A stretch of DNA of 64,000 nt from Streptomyces harbinensis. GTDB taxonomy: Bacteria > Actinomycetota > Actinomycetes > Streptomycetales > Streptomycetaceae. Where the stretch lies: NCBI RefSeq assembly GCF_900116145.1, contig NZ_FPAB01000001.1, positions 558,001-622,000 of the forward strand, given 5' to 3'. Shown piece by piece: positions 49,190 to 59,300 of the stretch. The notes beneath the pieces are model-generated. The model was given only the letters and a program-made list of their open reading frames with translations, did not search any database and was not told the origin of the DNA. The first letter of the stretch is position 1; every line of letters starts with the position of its first letter. The translations under genes and the position numbers were made by a program.

Positions 49190-49233
49190 CCGGCGCCCGG
49201 CGGCGGTCAGACCCGACCGCCGCCGGGCGCCGG
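49190..49233. terminator. Strong bidirectional hairpin between convergent genes
   Basis: A perfect 19-bp stem (CCGGCGCCCGGCGGCGGTC and its complement) with a 6-nt loop AGACCC. It spans the stop codon of the leftward ABC gene, whose last codons form one arm, and ends the rightward salicylate synthase transcript. Confidence 0.8.
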
Positions 49234-50772
49234 TGCGTCCCCGGACGGGACCGGCCGGCCGGCGTCCAGTACCACCACCCGGTCCGCCGCCGCCCGCACC
49301 CGCGCGTCATGGCTGATGAGCACGACGGACAGCCCCTCGGTGCGGCGCAGTTCCGCCAGCAGGTCCAGGATCGCGTCCCGCGTCGCGGTGTCCAGCGCGG
49401 AGGTCACCTCGTCGCACACCAGCACCCGGGGCCCGGCGGCCAGCGCCCTGGCGAGATTCACCCGCTGCCGCTCGCCGCCGGACAGCTGATGCGGCAGCCG
49501 GTCCAGCAACCGCGCGGGCAGACAGACCTGTTCGAGCAGGGTGTGCACCCGGGAGGCGGCTTCCTCCGGTGCCATGCCCCGCAGTCCGGTCAACGGCCGC
49601 AGCAGCGTCCTGCGCACCGGCTCGCGGGGGTTGAGCGCGTCCACCGAGTCCTGGGCGACCAGTTGCAGGGCGCGCCGGTCCCGCGGTGAGCGGCGGCGGA
49701 GGTCCAGCGGCACCTCCCGGCCCTCCAGGGTCAGCCGCCCCGCCAGGGCCGGGTGCAGCCCGACCAGGCAGTGCGCGACGGTGCTCTTGCCCGCGCCGGA
49801 CGCGCCCGCCAGCGCCGTGCAGCCGCCCGGTGCCACCGTCAGGGACACCCCCGCCACGGTGATCCGCCGCCCGTGGCCGGCCCGCAGTCCCGTCAGTTCC
49901 AGCACGGGCGGCCGGGAGCCGGACGGCCCGGGCGGCGCGGGCGGCGCGGGCGGCCGGGAGCCGGACGGCCCGGGCGGCGCGGACGGCAGTACCAGCGCGG
50001 CCGGCCGCGCGGGTGGCCGGGGAGCCGGCCGCGGGGCGGCGGTGTCCTCCCCCGGCGGCAGCAGACGGCCGTCCGCCACCCGGAGAGTGCGGTCCGCGAG
50101 CGCGCCGATCAGCTCCCGGTCATGACTGACCAGCAGCATCGCCCCTGACCCGGCGCGCCGGCGCGCGCCCAGCAGGGCGCACAGCTCGTCGGCCAGCCGG
50201 CGGTCCAGCCCGCTGGTCGGCTCGTCCAGGACGAGCAGGACCGGGTCGCGGAGCGTCGCGATGACCAGGGCCGCCCGCTGGGCCTGACCACCCGAGATCT
50301 CGTGCGGGTAGCGGCGCAGGAACGCCCGGTCGGTGGGCAGGTCCACCTCCGCCAGCGCCCGTTCGATCCGCTCGCGCGTCCCCGGGCCGCCGGGCGCGGC
50401 GGGCCGGGAGCGCCGCGCCGCCTCGCGGAGCAGGCCGCCGAGCCGGCGCCCCGGGTTGAGCGCGGCGGCCGGATCCTGGCCGAGGAAGGAGACCACCCCG
50501 GTACGGACCCGGGAGCGGCCCGCGGTGGTGAACGGATCGATGCCGCCGACCCGTACCGTGCCCGAACGCAGCGCGAGCCCGGGGCGGAGGTGCCCCAGCA
50601 GGCTGAGGGCGAGCGTGGTCTTGCCCGAGCCCGACCGGCCGTACAGGGCGAGGGTCTCCCCGGTGTGCAGCCGCAGGCCGGGGCCGTCGAGTACCGGCGG
50701 GCCGCCGGCGGCCGGGCCCACCACCAGCCGGTCGATCTCGACGACGGCCGCCGGGGCCGGTGGCTCACGCAT
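49207..50772 (-). CDS. Fused double ATPase of a nickel/peptide-type ABC transporter
   Basis: 521 aa from ATG 50772. Two complete ATPase modules. First: Walker A G-R-S-G-S-G-K-T near residue 45, signature I-S-G-G-Q-A-Q-R-A near 158, Walker B L-L-V-L-D-E-P-T. Second: Walker A G-A-S-G-A-G-K-S near 325, signature L-S-G-G-E-R-Q-R-V near 433, Walker B V-L-V-C-D-E-V-T-S-A. They correspond to NikD and NikE (DppD/DppF) fused by a Pro-rich linker that contains a 14-residue duplication. It powers import through the two permeases encoded upstream (8-nt overlap). Metallophore or free metal uptake is the likely job. Confidence 0.9.
   Translation of the reverse strand: MREPPAPAAVVEIDRLVVGPAAGGPPVLDGPGLRLHTGETLALYGRSGSGKTTLALSLLGHLRPGLALRSGTVRVGGIDPFTTAGRSRVRTGVVSFLGQDPAAALNPGRRLGGLLREAARRSRPAAPGGPGTRERIERALAEVDLPTDRAFLRRYPHEISGGQAQRAALVIATLRDPVLLVLDEPTSGLDRRLADELCALLGARRRAGSGAMLLVSHDRELIGALADRTLRVADGRLLPPGEDTAAPRPAPRPPARPAALVLPSAPPGPSGSRPPAPPAPPGPSGSRPPVLELTGLRAGHGRRITVAGVSLTVAPGGCTALAGASGAGKSTVAHCLVGLHPALAGRLTLEGREVPLDLRRRSPRDRRALQLVAQDSVDALNPREPVRRTLLRPLTGLRGMAPEEAASRVHTLLEQVCLPARLLDRLPHQLSGGERQRVNLARALAAGPRVLVCDEVTSALDTATRDAILDLLAELRRTEGLSVVLISHDARVRAAADRVVVLDAGRPVPSGDAPAPGGGRV
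49906..49983 (-). repeat. 42-bp direct repeat in the ABC linker
   Basis: A block beginning GGGCGGCCGGGAGCCGGACG recurs 42 bp later, encoding two copies of P-S-G-S-R-P-P in the linker between the two ATPase halves. In frame, so linker length can vary by 14 residues. Confidence 0.75.
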
Positions 50773-51634
50773 GGGGTGCTCCGGAGGGTCCGGCCGGGCC
50801 GGCCCGGCGGGCCGCGGCGTGGTCGGCGAGGAGGTTCACCGCGACCGCGAAGGCGGTGAGCAGGGCGGCGGGAAGCAGCACCGGCAGCGGGTTGAGCGCG
50901 GCGCCCGGCAGGTTCTCCCGGATCATCCGGCCCCAGTGGGCGGCCGGCGCTCCCCGGCCGAGCCCCAGGAACCCGGCGGTCGCGGCGAGGTGGACGGCGG
51001 CGACGAACCGGAGCCCGGCGTCCGCGAGGACCGTGCCCGCGATGTTCGGCCAGATGTCGTACCGGGCCAGCGCCCAGGCGCTGTCGCCCCGGGCCCGCGC
51101 GGTGCGGACATAGCCGCCCGCGGCGGTCTGCCGGGTCACCGTACGGATCACCCGGATCGAGAACGGCGCGCAGGCCAGGCCCACCGCCAGCAGCACCGCC
51201 AGGTCGCTGCCCGGCGCGCCGGTCGCGAAGAGCAGGAGCAGCAGCAGTGAGGGGAAGACCGCCAGCAGGTCCACCGCGCGCATGACCGGCTCCGCGGCGC
51301 GCTCGGACATCAGCCCCAGCAGGACGCCGCCGACCAGCCCGAGTGCCGTCGCCAGCACGGTGGCTCCGGCCGCCACGCCCAGCACCAGCCGGCCGCCGTG
51401 CAGGACGCGGGCGGCCAGGTCGCGGCCGAGGAAGTCGGTGCCGAGCGGCAGTCCGGCGCCCGGCCCCTCGAACGGCGCGCCCACCTGTTCGGTGGGCGAT
51501 GCCCACGCGAGCAGCGGGCCGAGCAGGGCGATGCCCACCACCAGCAGGCAGATCGCGGCGCAGACCCGGGCCCGGGTGATCCGCCGCGCCGGTGCCCGCG
51601 CCCGTACCCGCGCCCCGCGCGCCGCCGGGCTCAT
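50765..51634 (-). CDS. ABC transporter permease (NikC/DppC type)
   Basis: 289 aa from ATG 51634. The N-terminus is basic, then one helix (V-C-A-A-I-C-L-L-V-V-G-I-A-L-L-G-P-L-L), the extracytoplasmic loop G-T-D-F-L-G-R-D-L-A-A-R-V-L-H-G-G-R typical of DppC/NikC, and five more hydrophobic helices. The EAA-type coupling loop is Y-V-R-T-A-R-A-R-G-D-S near residue 190. It forms the import channel with the NikB-type partner. It overlaps the ATPase gene by 8 nt and the partner permease by 4 nt. Confidence 0.9.
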   Translation of the reverse strand: MSPAARGARVRARAPARRITRARVCAAICLLVVGIALLGPLLAWASPTEQVGAPFEGPGAGLPLGTDFLGRDLAARVLHGGRLVLGVAAGATVLATALGLVGGVLLGLMSERAAEPVMRAVDLLAVFPSLLLLLLFATGAPGSDLAVLLAVGLACAPFSIRVIRTVTRQTAAGGYVRTARARGDSAWALARYDIWPNIAGTVLADAGLRFVAAVHLAATAGFLGLGRGAPAAHWGRMIRENLPGAALNPLPVLLPAALLTAFAVAVNLLADHAAARRAGPAGPSGAPHA

Positions 51635-52584
51635 CGCGCGCCGCCCGAGCGGGGGTCGAGCGCCCTGGCCAGCAGGTCGGTGAGCAGCAGGACGGCCAGG
51701 GCGATGGCGCACAGCACCAGCGCGATGCCCTGGACCAGCGGGACATCCCGGTAGGCCACCGCTTCCTGCAACTCCCGTCCGATGCCCGGGTATCCGAAGA
51801 CGGTCTCCACGACCACCGCCCCGCCCACCAGCGCCCCGGTCACCATGCCGAGCGCCTGGACGGCGGGCCCGAGGGCGTTGGGCAGCACGTGCCGCAGCGC
51901 CAGCCGCGGGCCCGTCACGCCGCGCAGCCGGGCCGCCTCGATGTAGGGGGTGGCGGCGATGTCGGCGGTACGGGCCCGGATCAGCCGGGTGGCCACCGCG
52001 ATCCCGGAGACGGCCAGTGTCGCCACCGGCAGGACCAGGATCTCCGGGGCGTCCAGCGGGGAGCCGCCCAGCGGCACCATGGACACCTGCGGGAGCAGGC
52101 CCGGGCCGGCCGCGAGCGCCCACAGCAGGAGGGTCGCCAGGACGAACTCGGGCAGCCCGGCGACCAGCAGCGTCCCCGCGGAGACGGCGTGGTCGACGGG
52201 TCCGCCCGCGCGCATCCCGGCGGCGAGTCCGGCGACGACGGCGACCGGCACCGTCACCGCGAGCGCCAGTGCGGCCAGCAGCAGGCTGTGCGGGAGCCGG
52301 GCGCCGACCACCTCGGTCACGGGGCGCGCCCCGAGGTAGCCGGTGCCCAGGTCGCCGCGCAGCGCGCCGCCGGCCCACTCCAAGTAGCGGGTGGCGGCGT
52401 CCCGGTCGAGACCGAGACGCTCGCGTACGGCGGCGCGTTCCTCCTCGGTGGCGGTCGGGCCGGCGACGGCGCTCACCGCGTCCCCCGGCAGCAGCTCCGT
52501 CGCGCCGAAGATCAGCAGGGACAGCGCCACCAGGGCCACCGCGCCGGCCACCAGCCGCCGGAGCCAGAACGCCCAGCGGTTCAC
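51631..52584 (-). CDS. ABC transporter permease (NikB/DppB type)
   Basis: 317 aa from GTG 52584, overlapping the lipoprotein stop (GTGA). It has the DppB/NikB start pattern (R-R-L-V-A-G-A-V-A-L-V-A-L-S-L-L-I-F near residue 9), G-D-L-G-T-G-Y-L-G-A-R-P-V near 79, six hydrophobic helices, the coupling loop Y-I-E-A-A-R-L-R-G near 220 and E-T-V-F-G-Y-P-G-I-G near 264. Membrane-embedded half of the transporter; works with NikC-type and double-ATPase proteins encoded next. Confidence 0.9.
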   Translation of the reverse strand: MNRWAFWLRRLVAGAVALVALSLLIFGATELLPGDAVSAVAGPTATEEERAAVRERLGLDRDAATRYLEWAGGALRGDLGTGYLGARPVTEVVGARLPHSLLLAALALAVTVPVAVVAGLAAGMRAGGPVDHAVSAGTLLVAGLPEFVLATLLLWALAAGPGLLPQVSMVPLGGSPLDAPEILVLPVATLAVSGIAVATRLIRARTADIAATPYIEAARLRGVTGPRLALRHVLPNALGPAVQALGMVTGALVGGAVVVETVFGYPGIGRELQEAVAYRDVPLVQGIALVLCAIALAVLLLTDLLARALDPRSGGAR

Positions 52585-54164
52585 GACAGGCTGGTCCGGC
52601 TGAACCCGGGGAACTGCCCGAACAGATCGTCCGCCACGCCGGACACACCGGGCACCGCCGCCGTGGTGAACGGCTTGAAGACGGGGGCGATGGTGTTGCC
52701 CTCCTCCCACAGCACCTGCTGCGCGGCCAGGCCCGCCTCGGCCGACTCCGCTCCCGAGCTGCCGCGCGCCTCGGCCACCAGGGCGTCCACGTCGGGCCGG
52801 TCCCAGCCGAGCGCGGAGGGGTTCTGTCCGCCGTAGGACATCTGGTAGAGCGGCAGCGCGGGGGTGGGCACCGAGAAGCTGGCGGCCAGCGGGAGCCGGG
52901 CGTAGGCGGGGTAGTCGGCGAAGAGCTGACCGGCCGGGAGTTCGTCCAGGGTGGCGTCGACGCCGATCTCCTTGAGGTTCTCGACGTACAGGGTGGCCAC
53001 CTCCACCATGCCGGGTGTCTCGGGACCGGTGGTCAGGGCGATGCTCATGCCGTCCGCTCCGGCCTCGCGCAGCAGCCGGCGGGCGCGGTCCGGGTCGAAG
53101 GGGCGCTGTTCGATCTCCGGGGCGTAGTCGGGGAATCCGGGCGACATCAGGTCGTTGCCCACCACGGCGTCGCCGAAGAACACCGAGTCCACCATCGCCT
53201 GCCGGTCGGCGGCCAGTTTGAAGGCGGTGCGCACCCGGTCGTCGCGGAAGGGTTCGTGGGCCAGGTTCATCCGGAAGAACAGCCCGGAGACGTACGGGGC
53301 TTCGGTGCTGCTCACGGTGAACCGGTCGTCGCCGCGCAGGGTCTGGGCGGTGACGGGTGCCAGGTCGTGGGCGAAGTCGATCTGGCCGCCGGTGAGGGCG
53401 GCGGCGCGGGCGTCGCTGTCGGCGATGGAGCGCAGTTCCAGGCCGTCCAGGTAGGGGGCGTCGTCGGCGTCGGGGAGGGAGAAGGCGTCGTTGCGGGTCA
53501 GCAGGCTGCCCACTCCCGGTTCGAACTCCTGGAGGGTGAAGGGGCCGGAGGTGGGCGTGCCGGGGGAGAAGTCGCTGCCTTCCTTGACGACCAGGTAGTT
53601 GCCCTGGCAGAGCAGCAGCCGGCCGTCGGCGATGGGCGTGAGGGTGGGCAGGACGAGGGTGCGGTCGTCCTCGATGCGGGCGCCGGAGAAGTCGAAGTTG
53701 GCCGCCGGGTTCTTGTACACGGGGAGCGAGGCGGGGTTGTCGGCCGGGCTCATCAGGGACCACAGGACGTCGGCCGCGGTCAGCGGCGAGCCGTCGCTGA
53801 AGGTCAGCTTGGGGCGCAGCCGCAGGGTGTAGGCGCTGAGGTCCGTGGCGATCTCGATGGTGTCGAGGACGCCGTAGCGCACGCCGTCGGGGGCGGTGGG
53901 GTCGATGTCGCCGAGGGTGGCGTGCAGGGCCCTGGCCCGGACCATGTCCATGGCGGTTCCGCCGGTGAAGTGGTTCAGCGTCTCGGCGGCGCCGGCGCCG
54001 GTGAAGGCGGCGCGCAGCGTGCCGCCGCGGCGCCCGTCTTGCTGCGGGCGGGCGGCGGGTTCGCCGCCGGTGCCGCAGGCGGTCAGCAGGGCCGGGCCTG
54101 CCATGGCTCCCGCTACGGCCAGCAGGCCGGTGCGCAGCAGGGTACGTCTCCCGATGGGGTCCAT
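52581..54164 (-). CDS. Tat-exported lipoprotein, substrate-binding protein of the ABC importer
   Basis: 527 aa from ATG 54164 (AAGGAG 5 nt upstream). The leader has twin Arg (G-R-R-T-L-L-R-T-G-L) and a lipobox L-L-T-A-C near residue 30, so it is exported folded and lipid-anchored. The remainder is an SBP_bac_5 (DppA/NikA) domain: F-S-D-G-S-P-L-T-A-A-D-V-L-W-S near 122, S-G-P-F-T-L near 208 and V-R-T-A-F-K-L-A-A-D-R near 310. Members bind peptides, nickel or metal-chelator complexes. Inside a metallophore cluster, binding of a metal-metallophore complex is the natural inference. Confidence 0.88.
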   Translation of the reverse strand: MDPIGRRTLLRTGLLAVAGAMAGPALLTACGTGGEPAARPQQDGRRGGTLRAAFTGAGAAETLNHFTGGTAMDMVRARALHATLGDIDPTAPDGVRYGVLDTIEIATDLSAYTLRLRPKLTFSDGSPLTAADVLWSLMSPADNPASLPVYKNPAANFDFSGARIEDDRTLVLPTLTPIADGRLLLCQGNYLVVKEGSDFSPGTPTSGPFTLQEFEPGVGSLLTRNDAFSLPDADDAPYLDGLELRSIADSDARAAALTGGQIDFAHDLAPVTAQTLRGDDRFTVSSTEAPYVSGLFFRMNLAHEPFRDDRVRTAFKLAADRQAMVDSVFFGDAVVGNDLMSPGFPDYAPEIEQRPFDPDRARRLLREAGADGMSIALTTGPETPGMVEVATLYVENLKEIGVDATLDELPAGQLFADYPAYARLPLAASFSVPTPALPLYQMSYGGQNPSALGWDRPDVDALVAEARGSSGAESAEAGLAAQQVLWEEGNTIAPVFKPFTTAAVPGVSGVADDLFGQFPGFSRTSLS

Positions 54165-54229
54165 CGTCGCTCCTTGGGTGCGGTGACCGGTGCGGGGCAC
54201 CGGGGTGGAAGCGGTGCTTCCGTTCGTGC

Positions 54230-54427
54230 TCAGTTGTCGTGCAGGGCGATCGCGCCGGAGGGGCAGCGGTCGATCGCTTCGCGGATGGCGTCGTGGTGGG
54301 CGGGGCCGGGTGCGGGGTGGCGCAGCCGGACGAGTCCGTCGTCCTCGCCCTGGTCGAAGACGGCTCGGGCGGCGAGTACGCACTGTCCGGCGCCCACGCA
54401 GATGTCGGGGCGCACCTCGATGCGCAT
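54230..54427 (-). CDS. 3Fe-4S ferredoxin
   Basis: 65 aa from ATG 54427 with AAGGAG upstream. C-V-G-A-G-Q-C (Cys10 and Cys16) and C55-P-S-G-A-I give three cluster cysteines, with Ala/Gly at the place of the fourth, so a [3Fe-4S] cluster is expected. Such ferredoxins usually feed electrons to cytochromes P450. No P450 is in the window, but the S. coelicolor coelibactin locus has one, so a partner may lie to the right of 64000. It sits between the ligase and lipoprotein genes in the leftward operon. Confidence 0.9.
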   Translation of the reverse strand: MRIEVRPDICVGAGQCVLAARAVFDQGEDDGLVRLRHPAPGPAHHDAIREAIDRCPSGAIALHDN

Positions 54428-54509
54428 GGCTTCTCCTTGGGGTGGCGGCGCGGCTCCCCGGCCGTGCGTCGCGGCCGGGGAGCGGCCCGGGGCCGGGGCC
54501 GGCGCCGGG

Positions 54510-56150
54510 TCAGATCAGGGCGCGCAGGGCGTTCTTGTCGATCTTTCCGACGGCGGTCAGCGGCATCCGGTCGATCAGCCGGACGCGGTCGGGTGCCTTG
54601 TAGGCGGCGAGGCCGCGTTCGCGCAGGAAGGCCGCGATGCCCCGGACGGTGGGGGCTTCGTCGCTGACGAGGAAGGCGACCGAGCGTTCGCCGAGCGCGG
54701 TGTCGGGGACGGCCACCACGGCGGCCTGGAGGACGCCGGGGTGGGCGAGCAGATGGTCCTCGACCTCGGTGGCGTCGATCTTCTCCCCGCCGCGGTTGAT
54801 CTGGTCCTTCACCCGGCCGACCACGGTCAGGTGGCCGCTGGGCAGGCGTCTGACGAGGTCTCCGGTGCGGTAGAAGCCGTCGTCGGTGAAGTGGGTGGCC
54901 GCGTGGCCGGGTGAGCGGTAGTAGCCGCGCAGGGTGTACGGGCCGCGGGTCAGGAGTTCGCCGGTGTGGCCGTCGGGGACGGGGCGGCCGTCCGGGCCGG
55001 TGACCCGGATCTCGTCGGCGGGGGAGATCGGCCGGCCCTGGGTGGTGCAGATGATCTCCTCGGGGTCGTCGGGGGAGGTGAGGTTGAGCAGGCCCTCCGC
55101 CATGCCGAACACCTGCTGGAGCCGGCAGCCCAGTTCGGGGCCGATGCGGCGGGCCAGGTCGTCCGGGAGCCGGGCGGCGCCGACCTGGAGCAGTTGGAGG
55201 GTGGCGAGATCCGGCTGGTGGGCGCGGTGTTCGGAGAGCCAGTACGGGACGAGCGGGGGGTTGACGGCGGTGACGGTCACGCCTTCCCGCTCGATCAGCC
55301 GGAAGGCGGTGAGCGGGTCGGGGTTCGGGGCGATGACCACGGTGCCGCCGGACATCAGGGTGCCGAGGATGCCGGGGCAGGCCAGGGTGAAGTTGAAGGC
55401 GAGCGGCAGGACGGCGAGGTAGACGGTGTCCGGCCCCAGCCGGCAGATCCCGGCCGCGGTGCGCGCGTTGTACGCGTAGTCGTGGTGGGTGCGCGGGATG
55501 AGTTTCGGGGTTCCGGTGGTGCCGCCGGACAGCAGCAGGAGCGCCAGGTCGCCGGGGGCGCGGGGGGAGGGTGGCGCGGCGGGGCCGGTGCCGTCGCCGT
55601 ACAGCGTGTCGAAGGGGAGGAAGTCCGGGTGCCCGCCGGGGTCCCCGACGACGATCACCCGCTGGAGGGTGCGGTGGTTCTCCCGGATCTCGGCGGCGAG
55701 TTCGCGGTGGTCGAAGCGGGCGTGCCGGTCGGGGACGACGTAGCCGGCCGCCTCGGTCAGCCGGGCGAGGTGGCCGATCTCCGCGCGGCGGTGGCCGGGC
55801 ATGGCGTGCACCGGTACGGCGCCCAGGCGGTGCAGGGCGAACCAGAGCAGCACGAACTCGGCCTGGTTGGGCAGCTGGACGATCACCCGGTCGCCGGGGC
55901 GGAAGCCCAGGCGGTGCAGGCCGCCGCTCAGGGCCCGGATGTCGCGGTCGAGTTCGGCGTAGGTCCAGCGGCGTTCACCGTCGACCAGGGCGGACGCGTG
56001 CGGGCGTTCGGCCGCCTGGCGGGCGGGGATGTCGCCGAGGAGTTCGTCGCGCCAGTAGCCGGCGGCGCGGTAGCGCTGTACGTCCTCGGCGGGCCAGCCG
56101 GGCCAGTCGGCGGGGGCACGGTCCGGCTCCCGGGAGGGTGGTGCGTCCAT
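54510..56150 (-). CDS. Salicylyl-AMP ligase (YbtE/MbtA/DhbE family)
   Basis: 546 aa from ATG 56150. An aryl-acid adenylating enzyme: W-T-Y-A-E-L near residue 66, [17 protein letters not shown] near 210 (P-loop), Y-R-T-G-D-L-V-R-R near 430, [14 protein letters not shown] near 447 and the catalytic Lys in A-V-G-K-I-D-K-N. In the substrate pocket the motif reads [11 protein letters not shown], with Cys where dihydroxybenzoate enzymes have Ser (H-N-Y-P-L-S-S-P-G). That change is associated with salicylate, matching the salicylate synthase nearby. It loads salicylate onto the ArCP at the start of the NRPS. Confidence 0.92.
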   Translation of the reverse strand: MDAPPSREPDRAPADWPGWPAEDVQRYRAAGYWRDELLGDIPARQAAERPHASALVDGERRWTYAELDRDIRALSGGLHRLGFRPGDRVIVQLPNQAEFVLLWFALHRLGAVPVHAMPGHRRAEIGHLARLTEAAGYVVPDRHARFDHRELAAEIRENHRTLQRVIVVGDPGGHPDFLPFDTLYGDGTGPAAPPSPRAPGDLALLLLSGGTTGTPKLIPRTHHDYAYNARTAAGICRLGPDTVYLAVLPLAFNFTLACPGILGTLMSGGTVVIAPNPDPLTAFRLIEREGVTVTAVNPPLVPYWLSEHRAHQPDLATLQLLQVGAARLPDDLARRIGPELGCRLQQVFGMAEGLLNLTSPDDPEEIICTTQGRPISPADEIRVTGPDGRPVPDGHTGELLTRGPYTLRGYYRSPGHAATHFTDDGFYRTGDLVRRLPSGHLTVVGRVKDQINRGGEKIDATEVEDHLLAHPGVLQAAVVAVPDTALGERSVAFLVSDEAPTVRGIAAFLRERGLAAYKAPDRVRLIDRMPLTAVGKIDKNALRALI

Positions 56151-56218
56151 CGTGTGTCCCCTTCACCTGATCCCTGCCGGGCGGCGTTCCGGTGAACGGA
56201 TGCCCAGCTCGAAGCACT

Positions 56219-56233
56219 TGAACATGATTATCA
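56219..56233. promoter_or_regulatory. Zur/Fur-family operator-like site in the divergent metallophore promoter
   Basis: TGAACATGATTATCA matches 13 of 15 positions of the Streptomyces Zur consensus as I remember it (TGAAAATGATTTTCA). It contains the perfect 11-bp dyad ATGAT-T-ATCAT at 56224-56234. It lies 69 bp before the leftward ligase gene and 113 bp before the rightward NRPS gene, so one dimeric repressor could control both. No DmdR/IdeR iron box (TTAGGTTAGGCTAACCTAA-like) is seen here. Confidence 0.6.
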
Positions 56234-56345
56234 TCTTTACATAAGCTCCCGGAAGCGCGGCCATGCACCCGCACCAGGAATCGATCCCACGCACCCCCGG
56301 GCCACCCCGCCCCCGGCCCGTGGGCGAAGGAGGCACGCAGAACTC

Positions 56346-59300
56346 GTGACCGAGGCAACGGAACCGGGACGGGCAGCCGTGAACAGGCCGGACATCCTGG
56401 CGGCGGTCGCCGCCCTGCTGGAGATCCCGCCCCACGACATCGGCCCCGACGACGACGTGTTCGCACTGGGGCTCGACTCACTCGGCCTCATCCGGCTCAC
56501 CGCCCAGTGGCGGCGCCAGGGACTCGGCGTCGGCTACGAAGAGCTCGCCGAATCCCCCACCGTCCGCGACTGGGAACGGCTGCTGGCCGCCGCGGACGGC
56601 ACCACCGGCGCGCCACCGGCGGCGGACCCAGCGGACGGGGCCGCACCGGACGGAGCCGCCGCCGACGCCGGGGACGGTGCCTTCCCGCTCGGCCTCATGC
56701 AGCACGCGTACTGGATCGGCCGCCAGGACGACCAGCCCCTGGGCGGCGTAGGGGCCCACTTCTACGCCGAACTGGACGGCCACGGCGTGGAACCCGGCCG
56801 GCTGGCCACCGCCGTCACCGCGCTGCGGCTGCGCCACGAGATGCTGCGGATCACCGTGCTCGACGACGGACGCCAGCGCGTCTCGGACGCACCGTCACAC
56901 CCCGCGATCACCGTCCACGACCTCACCGCCACACCGCCCGAGGACATCTCCCCCGCCCTGGACCGGATACGGGAGAGCTCCACCCACCGCCGGATGGACG
57001 TGGAGCGGGGCGAGGTGTTCGACGTCGCGCTGTCCCTGCTGCCCGGCGGCGCCACCCGGCTGCACATCGACCTCGACATGATCGCCGCCGACGCCGCGAG
57101 CATGCGGGTCCTGCTGGCCGACCTCCAGCACCTGTACACCGCGCCGGACACCCCGCTGCCCGAACTGCCCACCGGCTACCGCGCCTACCTGGAACGGACC
57201 GGCGCCGAGCGGACCGAGGACCGCGAGCAGGCGCGCGCCTGGTGGCAGGAGCGGCTGCACACCCTGAGCGCGCCCCCCGCGCTGCCCACCGTCGTGGACC
57301 CGCTGAGCCCGGAGTCCTCCGCCCCGCACCACCACCGCACCACCCGGCTGCACCACCGGCTGGACCCGGAGCGGACCGCCCGGCTGCTGGAGCGGTCCAA
57401 GCAGCACGGGCTGACCCCCACCGCCGTGCTGGCCACCGCCTTCGCCGAAGTGCTGGCCGCCTGGAGCGCGGAGCCCCGCTTCCTGCTGAACCTCCCGCTG
57501 TTCCACCGCGACACCGCCACCCCCGGCGTCGAACGGCTCGTCGGCGACTTCAGCTCCTCGATCCTCCTCGACGTCGATCTCACGGAGGACCGGCCCTTCA
57601 CCGAGCACGCCGGAGCGATCCGGGCCGGACTGCGGGCGGCCATCGCCCGGGGCGCGTACTCCGGGGTCGAGGTCCTGCGTGACCTCACCCGCGCCGCCGG
57701 CGGCACCCCGCGCCTCGCGCCGGTCGTCTACACCAGCGCGCTCGGCCTCGGAGAGGTCTACGACCGCCCCGTCCGGGAGACGTTCGGCGAACCCGTGTGG
57801 ATCATCTCCCAGGGCCCGCAGGTGTGGCTGGACGCCCAGGTCACCGAACTCGACGGCGGTCTCCTGCTCAACTGGGACGTCCGGGAGAACCTCTTCGAAC
57901 CCGGCACCGTCACCGCGGCGTTCACCGCCTACCGCCGGCTCATCGACTCCCTCGTCGACGACGAGGCCACCTGGTCCCGCCCGGTCGGCCCGCAACTGCC
58001 CGCCGCGCAGCTCCGGGTACGGGAGCGGGTCAACGGTACGGACCCGGCCGCCGGCCCCGCCCGCCTGCACGAGGGTTTCCACCGCACCGCCGCCGCCGAC
58101 CCCGAGCGGGTCGCCCTGATCGACGAGCGGGGCCGGCCGGTCGGCTACGGGGAGCTGGCCCGGTGGGCCGGCCGGGTCACCGCCCTGCTGCGGTCCGAGG
58201 GCGTCCAACCCGGGGACACCGTCGTCGTCAGTCTCCCCCGGGGCGCCGCGCAGGTCGCGGCCGTGCTGGGCACACTCGGTGCCGGAGCGGCGTACGTCCC
58301 CGTCGGCACCGGGCAGCCGGCCGAACGGGCCGCGCTCGTCACCGGCGCCGCCGGGGCCGCCGCCGTCCTCACCGACACCCCGCACAGCGCGCCCTGGCGG
58401 GAGCGCCTGGCCGGGACGACCCCGGTACTGTCCCTCGACGCCGCCGACGACCTCGGTCCGGTCCCCCCGGCCCTGGACCAGCCGGCCGACTCCCTCGCCT
58501 ACCTCATCTTCACCTCCGGCTCCACCGGCGTGCCCAAGGGCGTGGAGGTCTCCCACCGGGCCGCGATGAACACCCTGGCGGCGATCAACGAACGGTTCGG
58601 GGTCGGCCCGGCCGACCGGGGACTCGCCCTGGCCGAACTCGACTTCGACATGTCGGTCTACGACCTGTTCGGCCCGCTGTCGGCCGGCGGCTCGGTCGTC
58701 CTCATCGACCAGAGCGCCCAGCGGGACGCGCAGCGGTGGGCCGAGCTGGTCCGCGAGCACGGCGTGACCCTCGTCAACTGCGTCCCCGCCCTGCTGGACA
58801 TGCTGCTGACGGCCGCCGAGACCGGCCGCGACCCGGGCACCTCGCTGCGGCTGGTCCTGCTCGGCGGCGACTGGGTGGGCCTCGATCTGCCCCCGCGGCT
58901 GCGGGCCCTGGTGCCGGAAGCCCGCTTCGTCGCCCTGGGCGGCATGACCGAGGCGGCCGTCCACTCGACCGTCTTCGAGGTCGGCGACATCCCGGAGCAC
59001 TGGACGTCCGTCCCCTGGGGCGTCCCGCTGCCCGGCATGCGGACCCGCGTCGTCGACAGCCGGGGCCGGGACTGCCCCGACTGGGTACCCGGCGAACTGT
59101 GGGTGGCCGGCACCGGCCTGGCGGACGGCTACCGGGGCGACCCGGCGCGTACCGCCGAGCGGTTCGTCCAGCACGACGGGCACCGCTGGTACCGCACCGG
59201 GGACCGGGCCCGCTACCGCGACGACGGCGTCCTGGAGTTCCTCGGCCGCACCGACCACCAGGTGAAGATCAACGGCCACCGCATCGAACTCGGCGAGGTG

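Noticed and set aside
56160..56345. Iron box (DmdR/IdeR type) in the metallophore promoter
   Set aside because: I looked for TTAGGTTAGGCTAACCTAA-like sequence and found none; the AT-rich dyad fits a Fur/Zur site better.
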